Assembly: GCA_964461835.1 (NCBI GenBank)
Contig: CAYWVO010000003.1
Span: forward strand, 55,918-119,917
Direction of reading: 5' to 3'
From: CAYWVO01 sp964461835
Lineage (GTDB): Bacteria > Zixibacteria > MSB-5A5 > WJJR01 > JAJRUJ01
Length of the DNA: 64,000 nucleotides
Part shown: piece after piece, positions 8,123-17,053 of the stretch
How positions within the stretch are numbered: position 1 is the first letter of the stretch
Layout of the letters: the number at the start of each line of letters is the position of its first letter
Program-made: the position numbers and the translations under genes
The notes under the pieces: generated by a model
Told to the model about the DNA's origin: nothing
The model's database searches: none
Seen by the model: only the letters and a program-made list of their open reading frames with translations

Positions 8123-9043
8123 ATGCGCGACGGTGACGGGTGCGTAGAAGCAGTAGAACATGCGGGCGAACGCCAAAAAATCCTAGCCCTGATCGGCGAT
8201 GCCGATAAACTGCCCACACCACCGGCGGTACTGACCCAGATTAACCGGTTGATCGAAGATGAGCAGACGTCGGCCTATGATATCGGGCACCTAATTGCCG
8301 AAGATCCGGGCCTCTCAGCCCAGGTACTTAAAGTTGCAAATTCAGCCTATCTCGGTTTGGCCAATCCCATCACCAGCGTCAAACAGGCGGTGGTAATCTT
8401 AGGCATGAACGAGATTCGCAATATCGTTATGGCATCCTGGGCCATGTCGTCCTTCGGCAACAGTCGTGATCACGGCGAATATCCGAACGATTTCTGGCGA
8501 CACTCTCTGGCGGTCGCGGCGGGTGCCCGCCTGCTACAACGAACGCAATTCCCGGACGATATCCTCGAGGCAGAGGTGGCCTTCTCCGCCGGCTTGCTGC
8601 ACGACATCGGCAAAATAGCTATCTGTTGTTACGCCCAAAAACAGCACAGTCAGATTCGCGAAAATCACTCGGCGACCGGGCGCCCGGAGGTCGTCGTTGA
8701 GCGGGAAATCTTATCCCTGGATCACACACAGGTTGGCCATTATTTGGCGGACCATTGGAAACTGCCGCCGGCGCTGGTCACGGCCATTCGTTACCATCAC
8801 GCCCCCAGTGAATGTAAATCACATCAGGCTGCGGTGGCCGCCGTCAACGTTGCCAACTACCTTGCGCACCGGACATTCCGTGTCGAGGACGACGAATCCG
8901 CCGTTTTTCAAGAATTTTCTCCACCCGACTCCTCGAGTATCGACTTGCTAAAATTAGCTGACGCTGACTTCCACCGCTTGGAAGCGTCACTGATGGAAGA
9001 GTATACACGTTCGGAGACGTTCCTGCGGATGGCCGCTGCATGA
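8123..9043 (+). CDS. HDOD domain signal-transduction protein
   Basis: 306 aa. Residues about 20-225 form an HDOD domain: LPTPPAVLTQINRLIEDEQT, DPGLSAQVLKVANSAYLGL, VKQAVVILGMNEIRNIVM, then GLLHDIGKIAI and AIRYHHAPSE. HDOD is an HD-superfamily fold that usually works in regulation rather than as an active phosphohydrolase; here an HD pair (LLHDIGK) is present. The position directly after the flagellar block suggests a role in motility or surface-lifestyle control. A good ribosome binding site (aggggagaaa) precedes the ATG. Confidence 0.88.
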   Translation: MRDGDGCVEAVEHAGERQKILALIGDADKLPTPPAVLTQINRLIEDEQTSAYDIGHLIAEDPGLSAQVLKVANSAYLGLANPITSVKQAVVILGMNEIRNIVMASWAMSSFGNSRDHGEYPNDFWRHSLAVAAGARLLQRTQFPDDILEAEVAFSAGLLHDIGKIAICCYAQKQHSQIRENHSATGRPEVVVEREILSLDHTQVGHYLADHWKLPPALVTAIRYHHAPSECKSHQAAVAAVNVANYLAHRTFRVEDDESAVFQEFSPPDSSSIDLLKLADADFHRLEASLMEEYTRSETFLRMAAA

Positions 9044-9134
9044 CCATCGGAGAGGGCGTTTCCGGCCACGTCAAAATATTCTCCGTTGCCTCACTGTCCT
9101 GCCCGTCCTTCCGTATATTGGCAAGGTTAGAGCC

Positions 9135-9884
9135 ATGCGGATTCTAGTTTCAAATGATGATGGTGTAGCTGCCCCCGGATTACAGGCGTTACGAAAAGCC
9201 GCTGCCCAAATCGCCGAGGTGGTTGTAGTTGCTCCGGAGACCAATCAGTCCGCAGCGGGACATTCACTCACCGTGCAACGTCCCTTGCGGGTACGGGAAG
9301 TGTCCAAGGACGTGTACGCTATCGACGGCACACCCACCGATGCAGTTACCTGGGCCTTTCACAAGCTGATGGTCGACAAACTGCCGGATCTGGTGCTCTC
9401 CGGCATCAATGCCGGCGCGAACCTGGGAGATGATGTTACCTACTCGGGGACTGTGGCGGCAGCATTCGAGGGAACCATTCTCGGCGTTCCCTCCATTGCG
9501 GCGTCCCTGGTCGACCAAACCGCGGAAAATTTCGACCCCGCTGCCCGATTCGTGGCCAAATTGGCCCGCTGGGTTGCCGAGCATGGGATTCCACCGAACA
9601 CCCTGCTTAATGTCAATCTTCCGGTGTTGGATGGTAAGCCGTTGCGCCGGTATGCGTTCACGAGATTGGGAAAACGGGAATATCGAGACATCATTGCCGA
9701 AAAAGTCGATCCGCGAGGCAAGGAGTACTTCTGGATCGCCGGCGAGCCGAAAGCAGATTTGACCGAAGATGGCACCGATTTGCACGCCATTGCTGACGGC
9801 GTCGTCTCAATTACGCCGTTAAAGATAGATTTGACAGATTATGGTCTTCTCAAAACCCTGCGTGCGCAGAAGGTCAAATTATAA
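9135..9884 (+). CDS. surE: 5'/3'-nucleotidase SurE
   Basis: 249 aa, the normal SurE length. It hydrolyses nucleoside 5'- or 3'-monophosphates with a divalent metal. The metal ligands D8, D9, S39 and N92 are all visible: SNDDG at 6-10, ETNQSA around 39, SGINAGANLGDD at 89-100, then VTYSGTVAAAFEG. The gene stands alone; tRNA-Pro follows about 70 bp later. Confidence 0.96.
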   Translation: MRILVSNDDGVAAPGLQALRKAAAQIAEVVVVAPETNQSAAGHSLTVQRPLRVREVSKDVYAIDGTPTDAVTWAFHKLMVDKLPDLVLSGINAGANLGDDVTYSGTVAAAFEGTILGVPSIAASLVDQTAENFDPAARFVAKLARWVAEHGIPPNTLLNVNLPVLDGKPLRRYAFTRLGKREYRDIIAEKVDPRGKEYFWIAGEPKADLTEDGTDLHAIADGVVSITPLKIDLTDYGLLKTLRAQKVKL

Positions 9885-9957
9885 CTTGAAATATCTCCGA
9901 AATTGAATACCATACGCGTTCGGCCACCCTCATATCGGGGGGTTGCCCAGCAGACAT

Positions 9958-10032
<75 letters not shown>

Positions 10033-10076
10033 TATGTATCCTCAGATTACACAATTATCACACAAGGGAGGAGTGC

Positions 10077-13000
10077 ATGTTGAGAGCAGCCGTATACTTG
10101 CTGCTGACAGTGGCCTTTACCGTATTTCACGTTCAACCTCTTGCGGCGCAGGACAGCAATGGTGATGATAAAACCATTGAACTAACCTCTCGTGTGATCT
10201 CCGGACTGGCTTTCCGCGGCACTGGCCCGGCCTTCATGTCCGGTCGGATCGGTGATATCTCCATTGATCCGATCGACAAACATACCTGGTATGTCGCGGT
10301 TGCTTCTGGAAACGTATGGAAAACTACTAACGCCGGTACCACCTTTGAACCGATTTTCGATTCCTATGGTTCGTACTCCATCGGGTGCATTGCCGTCGAT
10401 CCGAATAATCGGCACGTCGTCTGGGTCGGCACCGGTGAGAACAACAGTCAGCGGAGTGTCGGGTACGGTGACGGTGTTTATAAGTCCATCGATGGAGGAA
10501 AAAAATTCGAGAACATGGGGCTGGAGAATTCTGAACACATCGGCATGATCAGAATCGATCCCCGGAATTCCGACGTGGTCTATGTCGCAGCACAGGGACC
10601 ATTATGGAGCGCCGGTGGTGACCGTGGGCTTTATAAGACGACCGATGGTGGTGAGACCTGGAAGCGTGTTTTGGAAATCAGTGAACATACCGGAATCAGT
10701 GAAGTCCATTTCGATCCGGGCGATCCGGATGTCCTTTATGCGGTCGCGTACCAACGACGACGGCACGTGTGGACACTGATCAACGGCGGACCCGAATGTG
10801 GTATTCACAAGTCGACCGATGCCGGTGCCACCTGGAAAGAAATCAACTCCGGCCTGCCGCCCGAACGTGGACGCATCGGTCTGGCGGTTTCCCCAGTAAA
10901 TCCCGACGTCCTCTACGCCATTGTCGAGGCGGCCAAAGGGAAGAGCGGATTTTTCCGCTCGTCCGACCGCGGCGAAAATTGGAGCCGGCAAAGTGACTAT
11001 GTCGCCCGCAGCCGCCAATACTATCAGGAAATATTCGCCGACCCCAATGTGTTCGACCGGGTGTATTCCATGGATGTCCGCATGATGGTTACCGAGAATG
11101 GCGGTAAGGACTTTGACGTTGTGCCCCGGAAGTGGAAACACGTGGATGACCACGCACTGGTCATTGACCCCGACGATTCCGATCACCTGATCGCCGGCTG
11201 TGACGGTGGTATCTATGAGACATGGGATCAAGGCGACAACTGGAAGTATTTCGCCAATCTCCCGGTCACCCAGTTTTACAAAATCGCCGTCGATAACGAT
11301 GTCCCGTTTTACAATGTGTACGGTGGCACCCAGGATAATGCCACCCAGGGAGGTCCGTCGCGCACCAACACCATTCACGGGATTACCAATTGTGATTGGT
11401 TCATTACGATTGGCGGCGACGGGTTCGATCCCGCGGTCGACCCGGAAAACCCGAACATTATCTATTCGCAGTCACAATATGGCGGGCTTGCCCGGTACGA
11501 TCGCAAGTCCGGACAACGGATCTCGATCAAACCCCGCGAAGACAAGGAAGGGCCACCGCTCCGTTGGAACTGGGATTCGGCGCTCCTGCTTAGTCCCCAC
11601 GACAATACCCGTCTGTATTATGGCGCCCAGTTTCTGTTCCGCAGTGACGACCGGGGGAACTCCTGGCAGAGAATCAGTCCGGACCTCACCCGCAATATCG
11701 ACCGGAACAAGTTAGAGGTCATGGGCCGCGTTTGGGGTGTTGATGCGCCTTCCAAGAATTGGTCCACGTCTTTCTATGGGACAATCGTCGCGGTCAGTGA
11801 ATCACCACTTCAGGAGAATTTGCTCTATGTGGGCACCGATGATGGTCTGATTCAAGTCAGTCCCGACGGCGGTGAAGCCTGGCGGCGGTACGACAAATTC
11901 GCCGGGGTCCCCGAGACCACCTATGTGAACGATATCCAGGCGTCCCTGCATGACACCAATACAGTCTATGCGGCGTTCAATAACCACAAACGCGGCGATT
12001 TCAAACCCTATATCCTCAAGAGTACCGATCGGGGCCAGTCCTGGAAATCTATCGTGGGAAACCTCCCGGAGCGGGGCTCGGTGTACGCAATTGCGCAGGA
12101 TCATGTGAACGAAAAGCTCTTGTTTGTTGGGACCGAATTTGGTGTTTTTTGCACCGTGGATGAGGGCGAAAACTGGGTGCAATTGAAAAAGGGAATCCCG
12201 ACGATTCTAGTGCGTGACCTGGAAATCCAACGGCGCGAGAGCGACCTGGTGGCCTCCTCCTTCGGCCGGGGATTTTATATCCTCGATGATTATTCACCGT
12301 TGCGGCACGTCAACGATGAATCGTTGCAGCAGGATGCCATCATATTCCCGGTTAAGAGAGCATGGCAGTATGTCGAAGCAAGCCCATTGGGCTGGCGGAA
12401 GAAGGGGACACTCGGGGCAAATTTCTTTGCGGCGCCAAATCCTGAATTCGGAGCGAGATTCACCTATTACCTTAAAGAAACACTTGAAACGCGGAAAAGT
12501 AGACGACAGGAACGCGATCGGGAACTGGCCAAGGAAGGGAAGGACGTTTTTTACCCCTCTTGGGAAGAGCTGAAGGCGGAGGATCGGGAAGAGGAACCGC
12601 AGGTAATCCTCACCATTCGCGATAGCGATGGAAATGTGGTCAGACGCCTTCCCGGAAAGACATCCTCCGGTATTCACCGGACCACCTGGGATTTCCAGTA
12701 TCCGGGGTACGGCCCGACCGAACTGAATTCGGACGGCTGGGGGCCGATGGCTGTTCCCGGTATGTATACTGTCGAGCTTCATCAGCGAGTCGCGGACGAA
12801 CTGGGGCAATTGGTAGGGCCGACTACTTTCCAAGTAGAGACATTGGGCCTCGAAACGCTACCAGCCGAAGATCGAGACGAATTGCTGGCTTTCCAACAAA
12901 AGACCGGCGAATTGCAACGGGCGGTGATGGGAACCAACGAAGCAGCAAAAGAGGCGGAGGAACGGCTCAAATACATCGAGAAAACGATTGAAACCACCCC

Positions 13001-13346
13001 GTCACTCGATCTTGCGTTGTTGTCTGAAGTTCGAGAGATGCAATTGCGGCTCTTGGATCTCCGGGAAGCAATCACCGGTGACCCGACCAAGTCCCGCCGG
13101 CACGAGCCGGCGATGGATGGAATTCTCTCCCGCATTGGCCAAATCGTTTGGGGTCACTGGTCGTCAACCTCACCGGCGACTGAAACGTTCCGGAAAAACT
13201 ACGAGATTGCCGCCCAGGAGTTTACCGAAATCATCGGCGATCTGCGCACTCTCATCGAGACTGACCTTCCCGCGTTGGAGGCGCGGCTGGAACAGGCCGG
13301 AGCACCCTGGACGCCGGGACGGGGTGTTCCCGAGTGGCCACGCTAG
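10077..13346 (+). CDS. Secreted BNR/sortilin-type beta-propeller protein
   Basis: 1089 aa. I start it at the ATG at 10077, which has a perfect ribosome binding site (gggaggagtgc) and a clear signal peptide (LRAAVYLLLTVAFTVFHVQPLAAQ); the frame stays open further upstream through the tRNA but that part is not coding. The body carries many Asp-box (S-x-D-x-G-x-T/S-W) repeats, for example KTTDGGETW, KSTDAGATW, RSSDRGENW and KSTDRGQSW, typical of VPS10/sortilin or photosystem-stability-type propellers. The C-terminal 250 residues are beta then helical. Such 1000-aa exported proteins are common in the FCB group; the ligand is unknown, and some are linked to peptidases. Confidence 0.85.
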   Translation: MLRAAVYLLLTVAFTVFHVQPLAAQDSNGDDKTIELTSRVISGLAFRGTGPAFMSGRIGDISIDPIDKHTWYVAVASGNVWKTTNAGTTFEPIFDSYGSYSIGCIAVDPNNRHVVWVGTGENNSQRSVGYGDGVYKSIDGGKKFENMGLENSEHIGMIRIDPRNSDVVYVAAQGPLWSAGGDRGLYKTTDGGETWKRVLEISEHTGISEVHFDPGDPDVLYAVAYQRRRHVWTLINGGPECGIHKSTDAGATWKEINSGLPPERGRIGLAVSPVNPDVLYAIVEAAKGKSGFFRSSDRGENWSRQSDYVARSRQYYQEIFADPNVFDRVYSMDVRMMVTENGGKDFDVVPRKWKHVDDHALVIDPDDSDHLIAGCDGGIYETWDQGDNWKYFANLPVTQFYKIAVDNDVPFYNVYGGTQDNATQGGPSRTNTIHGITNCDWFITIGGDGFDPAVDPENPNIIYSQSQYGGLARYDRKSGQRISIKPREDKEGPPLRWNWDSALLLSPHDNTRLYYGAQFLFRSDDRGNSWQRISPDLTRNIDRNKLEVMGRVWGVDAPSKNWSTSFYGTIVAVSESPLQENLLYVGTDDGLIQVSPDGGEAWRRYDKFAGVPETTYVNDIQASLHDTNTVYAAFNNHKRGDFKPYILKSTDRGQSWKSIVGNLPERGSVYAIAQDHVNEKLLFVGTEFGVFCTVDEGENWVQLKKGIPTILVRDLEIQRRESDLVASSFGRGFYILDDYSPLRHVNDESLQQDAIIFPVKRAWQYVEASPLGWRKKGTLGANFFAAPNPEFGARFTYYLKETLETRKSRRQERDRELAKEGKDVFYPSWEELKAEDREEEPQVILTIRDSDGNVVRRLPGKTSSGIHRTTWDFQYPGYGPTELNSDGWGPMAVPGMYTVELHQRVADELGQLVGPTTFQVETLGLETLPAEDRDELLAFQQKTGELQRAVMGTNEAAKEAEERLKYIEKTIETTPSLDLALLSEVREMQLRLLDLREAITGDPTKSRRHEPAMDGILSRIGQIVWGHWSSTSPATETFRKNYEIAAQEFTEIIGDLRTLIETDLPALEARLEQAGAPWTPGRGVPEWPR

Positions 13347-13367
13347 AAGAAAAACCAGACTTATCAG

Positions 13368-13395
13368 AAAGCCGACCATCTCGGTCGGCTTTTTT
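13368..13395 (+). terminator. Rho-independent terminator
   Basis: GCCGACC (13371-13377), 5-nt loop, GGTCGGC (13383-13389), then six T. It ends the BNR-repeat protein message; the A-run on the left makes it usable in both directions. Confidence 0.92.
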
Positions 13396-13685
13396 AATGG
13401 AATCCCATCCACCAGTGGGAGAGGAATCCGGAAAGTCGTTTATTGGCAGCGGCATCTTTAATGGACGGAAGGTAATTGAACCGGCGATGTTGGCTCTCAA
13501 GACAACTTGAAGAGACAGTGTATTTTCCGCACCGAATATTCTAGTTAATCGATAATAATTATTGGAGTAATAATTTACCGCTTCTCCTGCAACTTTTTTC
13601 CCGTGAAGTGAGTCTTTAATAATATGGATTAAATTCCGCAGTTGCGGGTAGTAATTGCAGGATCACGGAGGAATTTGGAAATATA

Positions 13686-13703
13686 TTGTGATTGATTTCA
13701 CAA
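13686..13703. promoter_or_regulatory. CRP/FNR-family operator-like palindrome
   Basis: TTGTGA, six bases, TCACAA: an exact match to the TGTGA-N6-TCACA core of CRP-family sites. It lies in the AT-rich 450-bp gap upstream of the M1 peptidase, 94 bp before its ATG. Apart from this site and the terminator at its left end, I see no gene in the gap 13396-13797. Confidence 0.5.
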
Positions 13704-13797
13704 ATTATCAGGCAAAATCTAACATGGTTTCAAAAGAAAACCATCTATATTGATGTCAGGCGAACAGTTACCTGCCGTAGGTTCGAGGAGGAGTGCA

Positions 13798-16767
13798 ATG
13801 CGTTCTAGGGCTACAGTCGTACTCGTTGCGATTATCGCGTTTTTTGGGATCAATATCGCTCAATCATCAGAACTGCCACAATTCCCGGAAAATTGGGGTG
13901 ACTCGACGAATAATCCACAAGTGTTGCGGGAATACCTTTCGAGCCAGAAAATCGAGGCGTTGAAGCGGGCGTGGGAGATGGAGGCACGATTTGGGAAACC
14001 GCTGGCTGGTCAGGAAGATTATGACGTCTCCTATTACAAATTGGAAATGTCGATTGATGTGGGCACTCAGCAGGTCGATGGGCGAGTCACTATGCGGGCA
14101 ACCGCACTGATTAACGGCTTCTCAACCGTCATAGTCAATTTCACCGAATACCTGACGGTCGATGCGATTTCGGTAGGGGGCACGCCGGTTACGATCAATC
14201 ACTTGGGATGGGAAATTCATGTCGTTCTTCCCACACCGATCAGTGCCGGAGAGCAGTTTGAGATCGTCATTGACTATTCCGGTAATCCTCAGGAGTCCGG
14301 CAGCTGGGGATTCTGGTACGGAAGCCATGGGGCGGGCGTGCCCGTGGTATCGACACTTTCCGAACCGTATTTCGCTCAAACCTGGTGGCCCTGCAAAGAC
14401 CGGCCGGACGATAAAGCGGATTCAGTGGATATAATCGTGGAGACTCGCGCTGATCTCTTTGTATCCTCCAATGGCATCCTCCGTGAGGTGGTCGACAACG
14501 GTGCGACCAAGACATATCACTGGCACGAAGCGTACCCGATTACGACCTATCTGGTCTCGCTGGCAATATCCGACTATGCCCACTTCCGGGAATGGTATAC
14601 CTACGGCCCGACCGATGCCGATTCGATGCCGGTGGATTATTACCCCTACCCGGAATTATTGGAGGATGCCCAAACGTATTGGACAACGCTGCCGATGATC
14701 ATTGATCTCTTCGCAGAAAAATATGGAGAATACCCCTTCGTGGAAGAAAAATACGCCATGACCCATTTCAGCTGGGGCGGGGCAATGGAACATCAGACTA
14801 ACACCTCTGCCACAGAGCAACCGTTTGGTTTCGATCTGTTCCTGATCGCCCATGAACTGGCTCACCAGTGGTGGGGGGATTACATCACGATCCAGGACTG
14901 GGGGCACATCTGGCTCAATGAGGGTTTTGCAACCTATAGTGAAGCGATCCTGGCCGAAGAGATCGGCGGTATCGAACTCTACCACGAGTACATGAGCTAT
15001 GAGCAGTATTGGTGGGATGGAACAATCTACGTTTATGAGACTGGGGATCCGTATGAAATCCTCCATTCGCGGGTGTACGCCAAAGGCGCCTGGGTACTGC
15101 ATATGCTGCGGGGGATGGTCGGCGATCAGGACTTTTTTGATATTCTTCATGCGTACTACAACGATCCATCCGTTGCGCACGGTGACGCCACTACCGAGGA
15201 ATTCCGGGATATTGCCGAATCGGTCTGCGGCCGTGAGCTCGACACGTTTTTTGACCAATGGATCTACGACGAATTTTATCCCAAGTATGAATACGGCTAC
15301 CTCCAGGACCCGGCAACCTATGACGTCCACGGATTTGTCACCCAGGTCCAACCCTGGCGACCCATGTTTGCCATGCCGATTCAATTCTTAGTCAATTACG
15401 AGGATCAAACCAGTGAAGTGATCGTCGTTGAAAACAACCAGCGTGACCAGACATTCCAGTTCGATTTGGATCGCCCAATCAGTGAAATTGTCTTTGACCC
15501 GGATAATTATATCCTGGATTCAGCAACACAATACTCCGGGCTTTATGTTGCGCGGGACGACTTCACTATTGATGACGCCGGCGGTAACGGCAATGCCCGG
15601 CCCGATCCTGGCGAAAGCAATGTGGAATTGACGGTTACGCTGACCAATCGTGGCGTGAGCTTATCCGACATGTCGGTGACCGGCGGCACCATCCATCCGG
15701 AAATTACGTTTTCCCAGGACACCTTCGTGCCCGGTGCAGTTGCGCACGGGGAGCAGTTCTCCAATGTTGGTACGCCGTTTATCTTGAGTGTGGATGAATC
15801 GATGCCACCCTCGATCGTTGATATTTTGCTCACCGTCTCTGCCTTTGGCGGAACTCAGACTTATGTGGACACCCTGCGCATTCATGTCGGTGCCCCACAG
15901 ACTCTGATCGTCGATGATGACGAAGGTGTCTCAACCGACTATGCACGCTACTTCACCGATATTTTCGATTCGATCAAGGTCCCGTACATGGTGTGGGCCA
16001 AGGAATCCCTCGCCACTCCTCCTCCCGATACCCTGACTGAGTATCCGGTGACGATCTGGTTAACGGGGGATCATCGTCCGGAGATGTTAACTACTGACGA
16101 TGTCATCAGCCTTACGACATTCCTTGACGCCGGCGGACGCGCACTAATTACCGGGCAGGATATCGCCGAAAATCTTTCCAGTTCGCCGGATGCGACCTTC
16201 CTTTCCGATTATCTGTATATTGAATTTCACCCTGGCCCCACCCCAATGTTGATTGCGGAAGGCGTTGATGGCGATCCGATCAGTGATGGTCAATGGTTTG
16301 CGCTCGGTGGCGCCGGCGGGGCCGCCAATCAAAACTCGCCCGATGAATTGTTGCCGATCTCGCCCCGGGCAAAACACATCTATACGTATTACAATTCCGA
16401 TGATATCGCCGCGGTTCGTGTCCGGGGGGAAAATTACCGGGTCGTCTTCTGCGGATTCGGCATGGAGGCGATCGCCGACGGAATTCCCGGATTTACCAAA
16501 CGGTGTGAAGTGTTCGATAAGATGTACGCGTGGTTAACCGAGGAAGAAGGCGGATACGTGCCCGGTGACATTAACTGCGATACAGAAGTCTCGCCCCTTG
16601 ACGTTGTGGAGTTGGTGAATTACGTGTTTCGCGATGACCCGACCATTGCAATGAGCGACGCGATGGATGTGAACGCTGATTGCACTGTTAATCCAATGGA
16701 TGTTGTGTTTATGGTGAACTTCGTCTACAAAGAGCTGGGGACTCTCCAGCCCGGATGTGCCGAGTGA
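13798..16767 (+). CDS. Secreted M1 family aminopeptidase with C-terminal dockerin-like module
   Basis: 989 aa. The ATG at 13798 has a strong ribosome binding site (gaggaggagtgca) and opens a signal peptide (RSRATVVLVAIIAFFGINIAQSS). An M1 zinc metallopeptidase domain follows: GAMEH at 328-332 (the GxMEN exopeptidase motif) and HELAHQWWGDY with zinc ligands H352, H356 and E375 in the exact HExxH-18-E spacing. Residues about 590-730 are beta-sandwich, about 735-920 resemble a glutamine-amidotransferase-like/DUF4350-type domain, and 923-985 is a tandem dockerin-like calcium repeat (GDINCDTEVSPLDVVELVNY and DVNADCTVNPMDVVFMVNF). It should trim N-termini of extracellular peptides; the dockerin-like tail suggests surface anchoring or complex assembly. 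Confidence 0.93.
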   Translation: MRSRATVVLVAIIAFFGINIAQSSELPQFPENWGDSTNNPQVLREYLSSQKIEALKRAWEMEARFGKPLAGQEDYDVSYYKLEMSIDVGTQQVDGRVTMRATALINGFSTVIVNFTEYLTVDAISVGGTPVTINHLGWEIHVVLPTPISAGEQFEIVIDYSGNPQESGSWGFWYGSHGAGVPVVSTLSEPYFAQTWWPCKDRPDDKADSVDIIVETRADLFVSSNGILREVVDNGATKTYHWHEAYPITTYLVSLAISDYAHFREWYTYGPTDADSMPVDYYPYPELLEDAQTYWTTLPMIIDLFAEKYGEYPFVEEKYAMTHFSWGGAMEHQTNTSATEQPFGFDLFLIAHELAHQWWGDYITIQDWGHIWLNEGFATYSEAILAEEIGGIELYHEYMSYEQYWWDGTIYVYETGDPYEILHSRVYAKGAWVLHMLRGMVGDQDFFDILHAYYNDPSVAHGDATTEEFRDIAESVCGRELDTFFDQWIYDEFYPKYEYGYLQDPATYDVHGFVTQVQPWRPMFAMPIQFLVNYEDQTSEVIVVENNQRDQTFQFDLDRPISEIVFDPDNYILDSATQYSGLYVARDDFTIDDAGGNGNARPDPGESNVELTVTLTNRGVSLSDMSVTGGTIHPEITFSQDTFVPGAVAHGEQFSNVGTPFILSVDESMPPSIVDILLTVSAFGGTQTYVDTLRIHVGAPQTLIVDDDEGVSTDYARYFTDIFDSIKVPYMVWAKESLATPPPDTLTEYPVTIWLTGDHRPEMLTTDDVISLTTFLDAGGRALITGQDIAENLSSSPDATFLSDYLYIEFHPGPTPMLIAEGVDGDPISDGQWFALGGAGGAANQNSPDELLPISPRAKHIYTYYNSDDIAAVRVRGENYRVVFCGFGMEAIADGIPGFTKRCEVFDKMYAWLTEEEGGYVPGDINCDTEVSPLDVVELVNYVFRDDPTIAMSDAMDVNADCTVNPMDVVFMVNFVYKELGTLQPGCAE

Positions 16768-16797
16768 GGATTTCCGGCTGAAGAAAGATCCACGTTC

Positions 16798-16853
16798 AGC
16801 AAATTGCCGTCAAATCCGTGTTTTTATCGCTGGTTTGACGGCATTTGCTTTTT
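16798..16853 (+). terminator. Rho-independent terminator after the M1 peptidase
   Basis: Long stem: 16798-16814 pairs with 16834-16849 with one bulged A (core TGCCGTCAAA/TTTGACGGCA), followed by a T5 run. Ends the peptidase transcript. Confidence 0.85.
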
Positions 16854-17053
16854 GGGCTCTCCTGTCGTTCTCATTGACACCCGTTTCTTCTATGCCTTAA
16901 TTGAGAGATTTCGGGGACTAACCGATAGTCCTAGAATGGATTGTCGTTCTTTCAGGGAGGAAAATCGGGATTCGACGCTCCATCTTTCGGCGTTTGTACA
17001 ACGTATTCATTCCAACGGTTTTCTGAAAGAAAGTATGTTGGCAGTTTGTAGCT

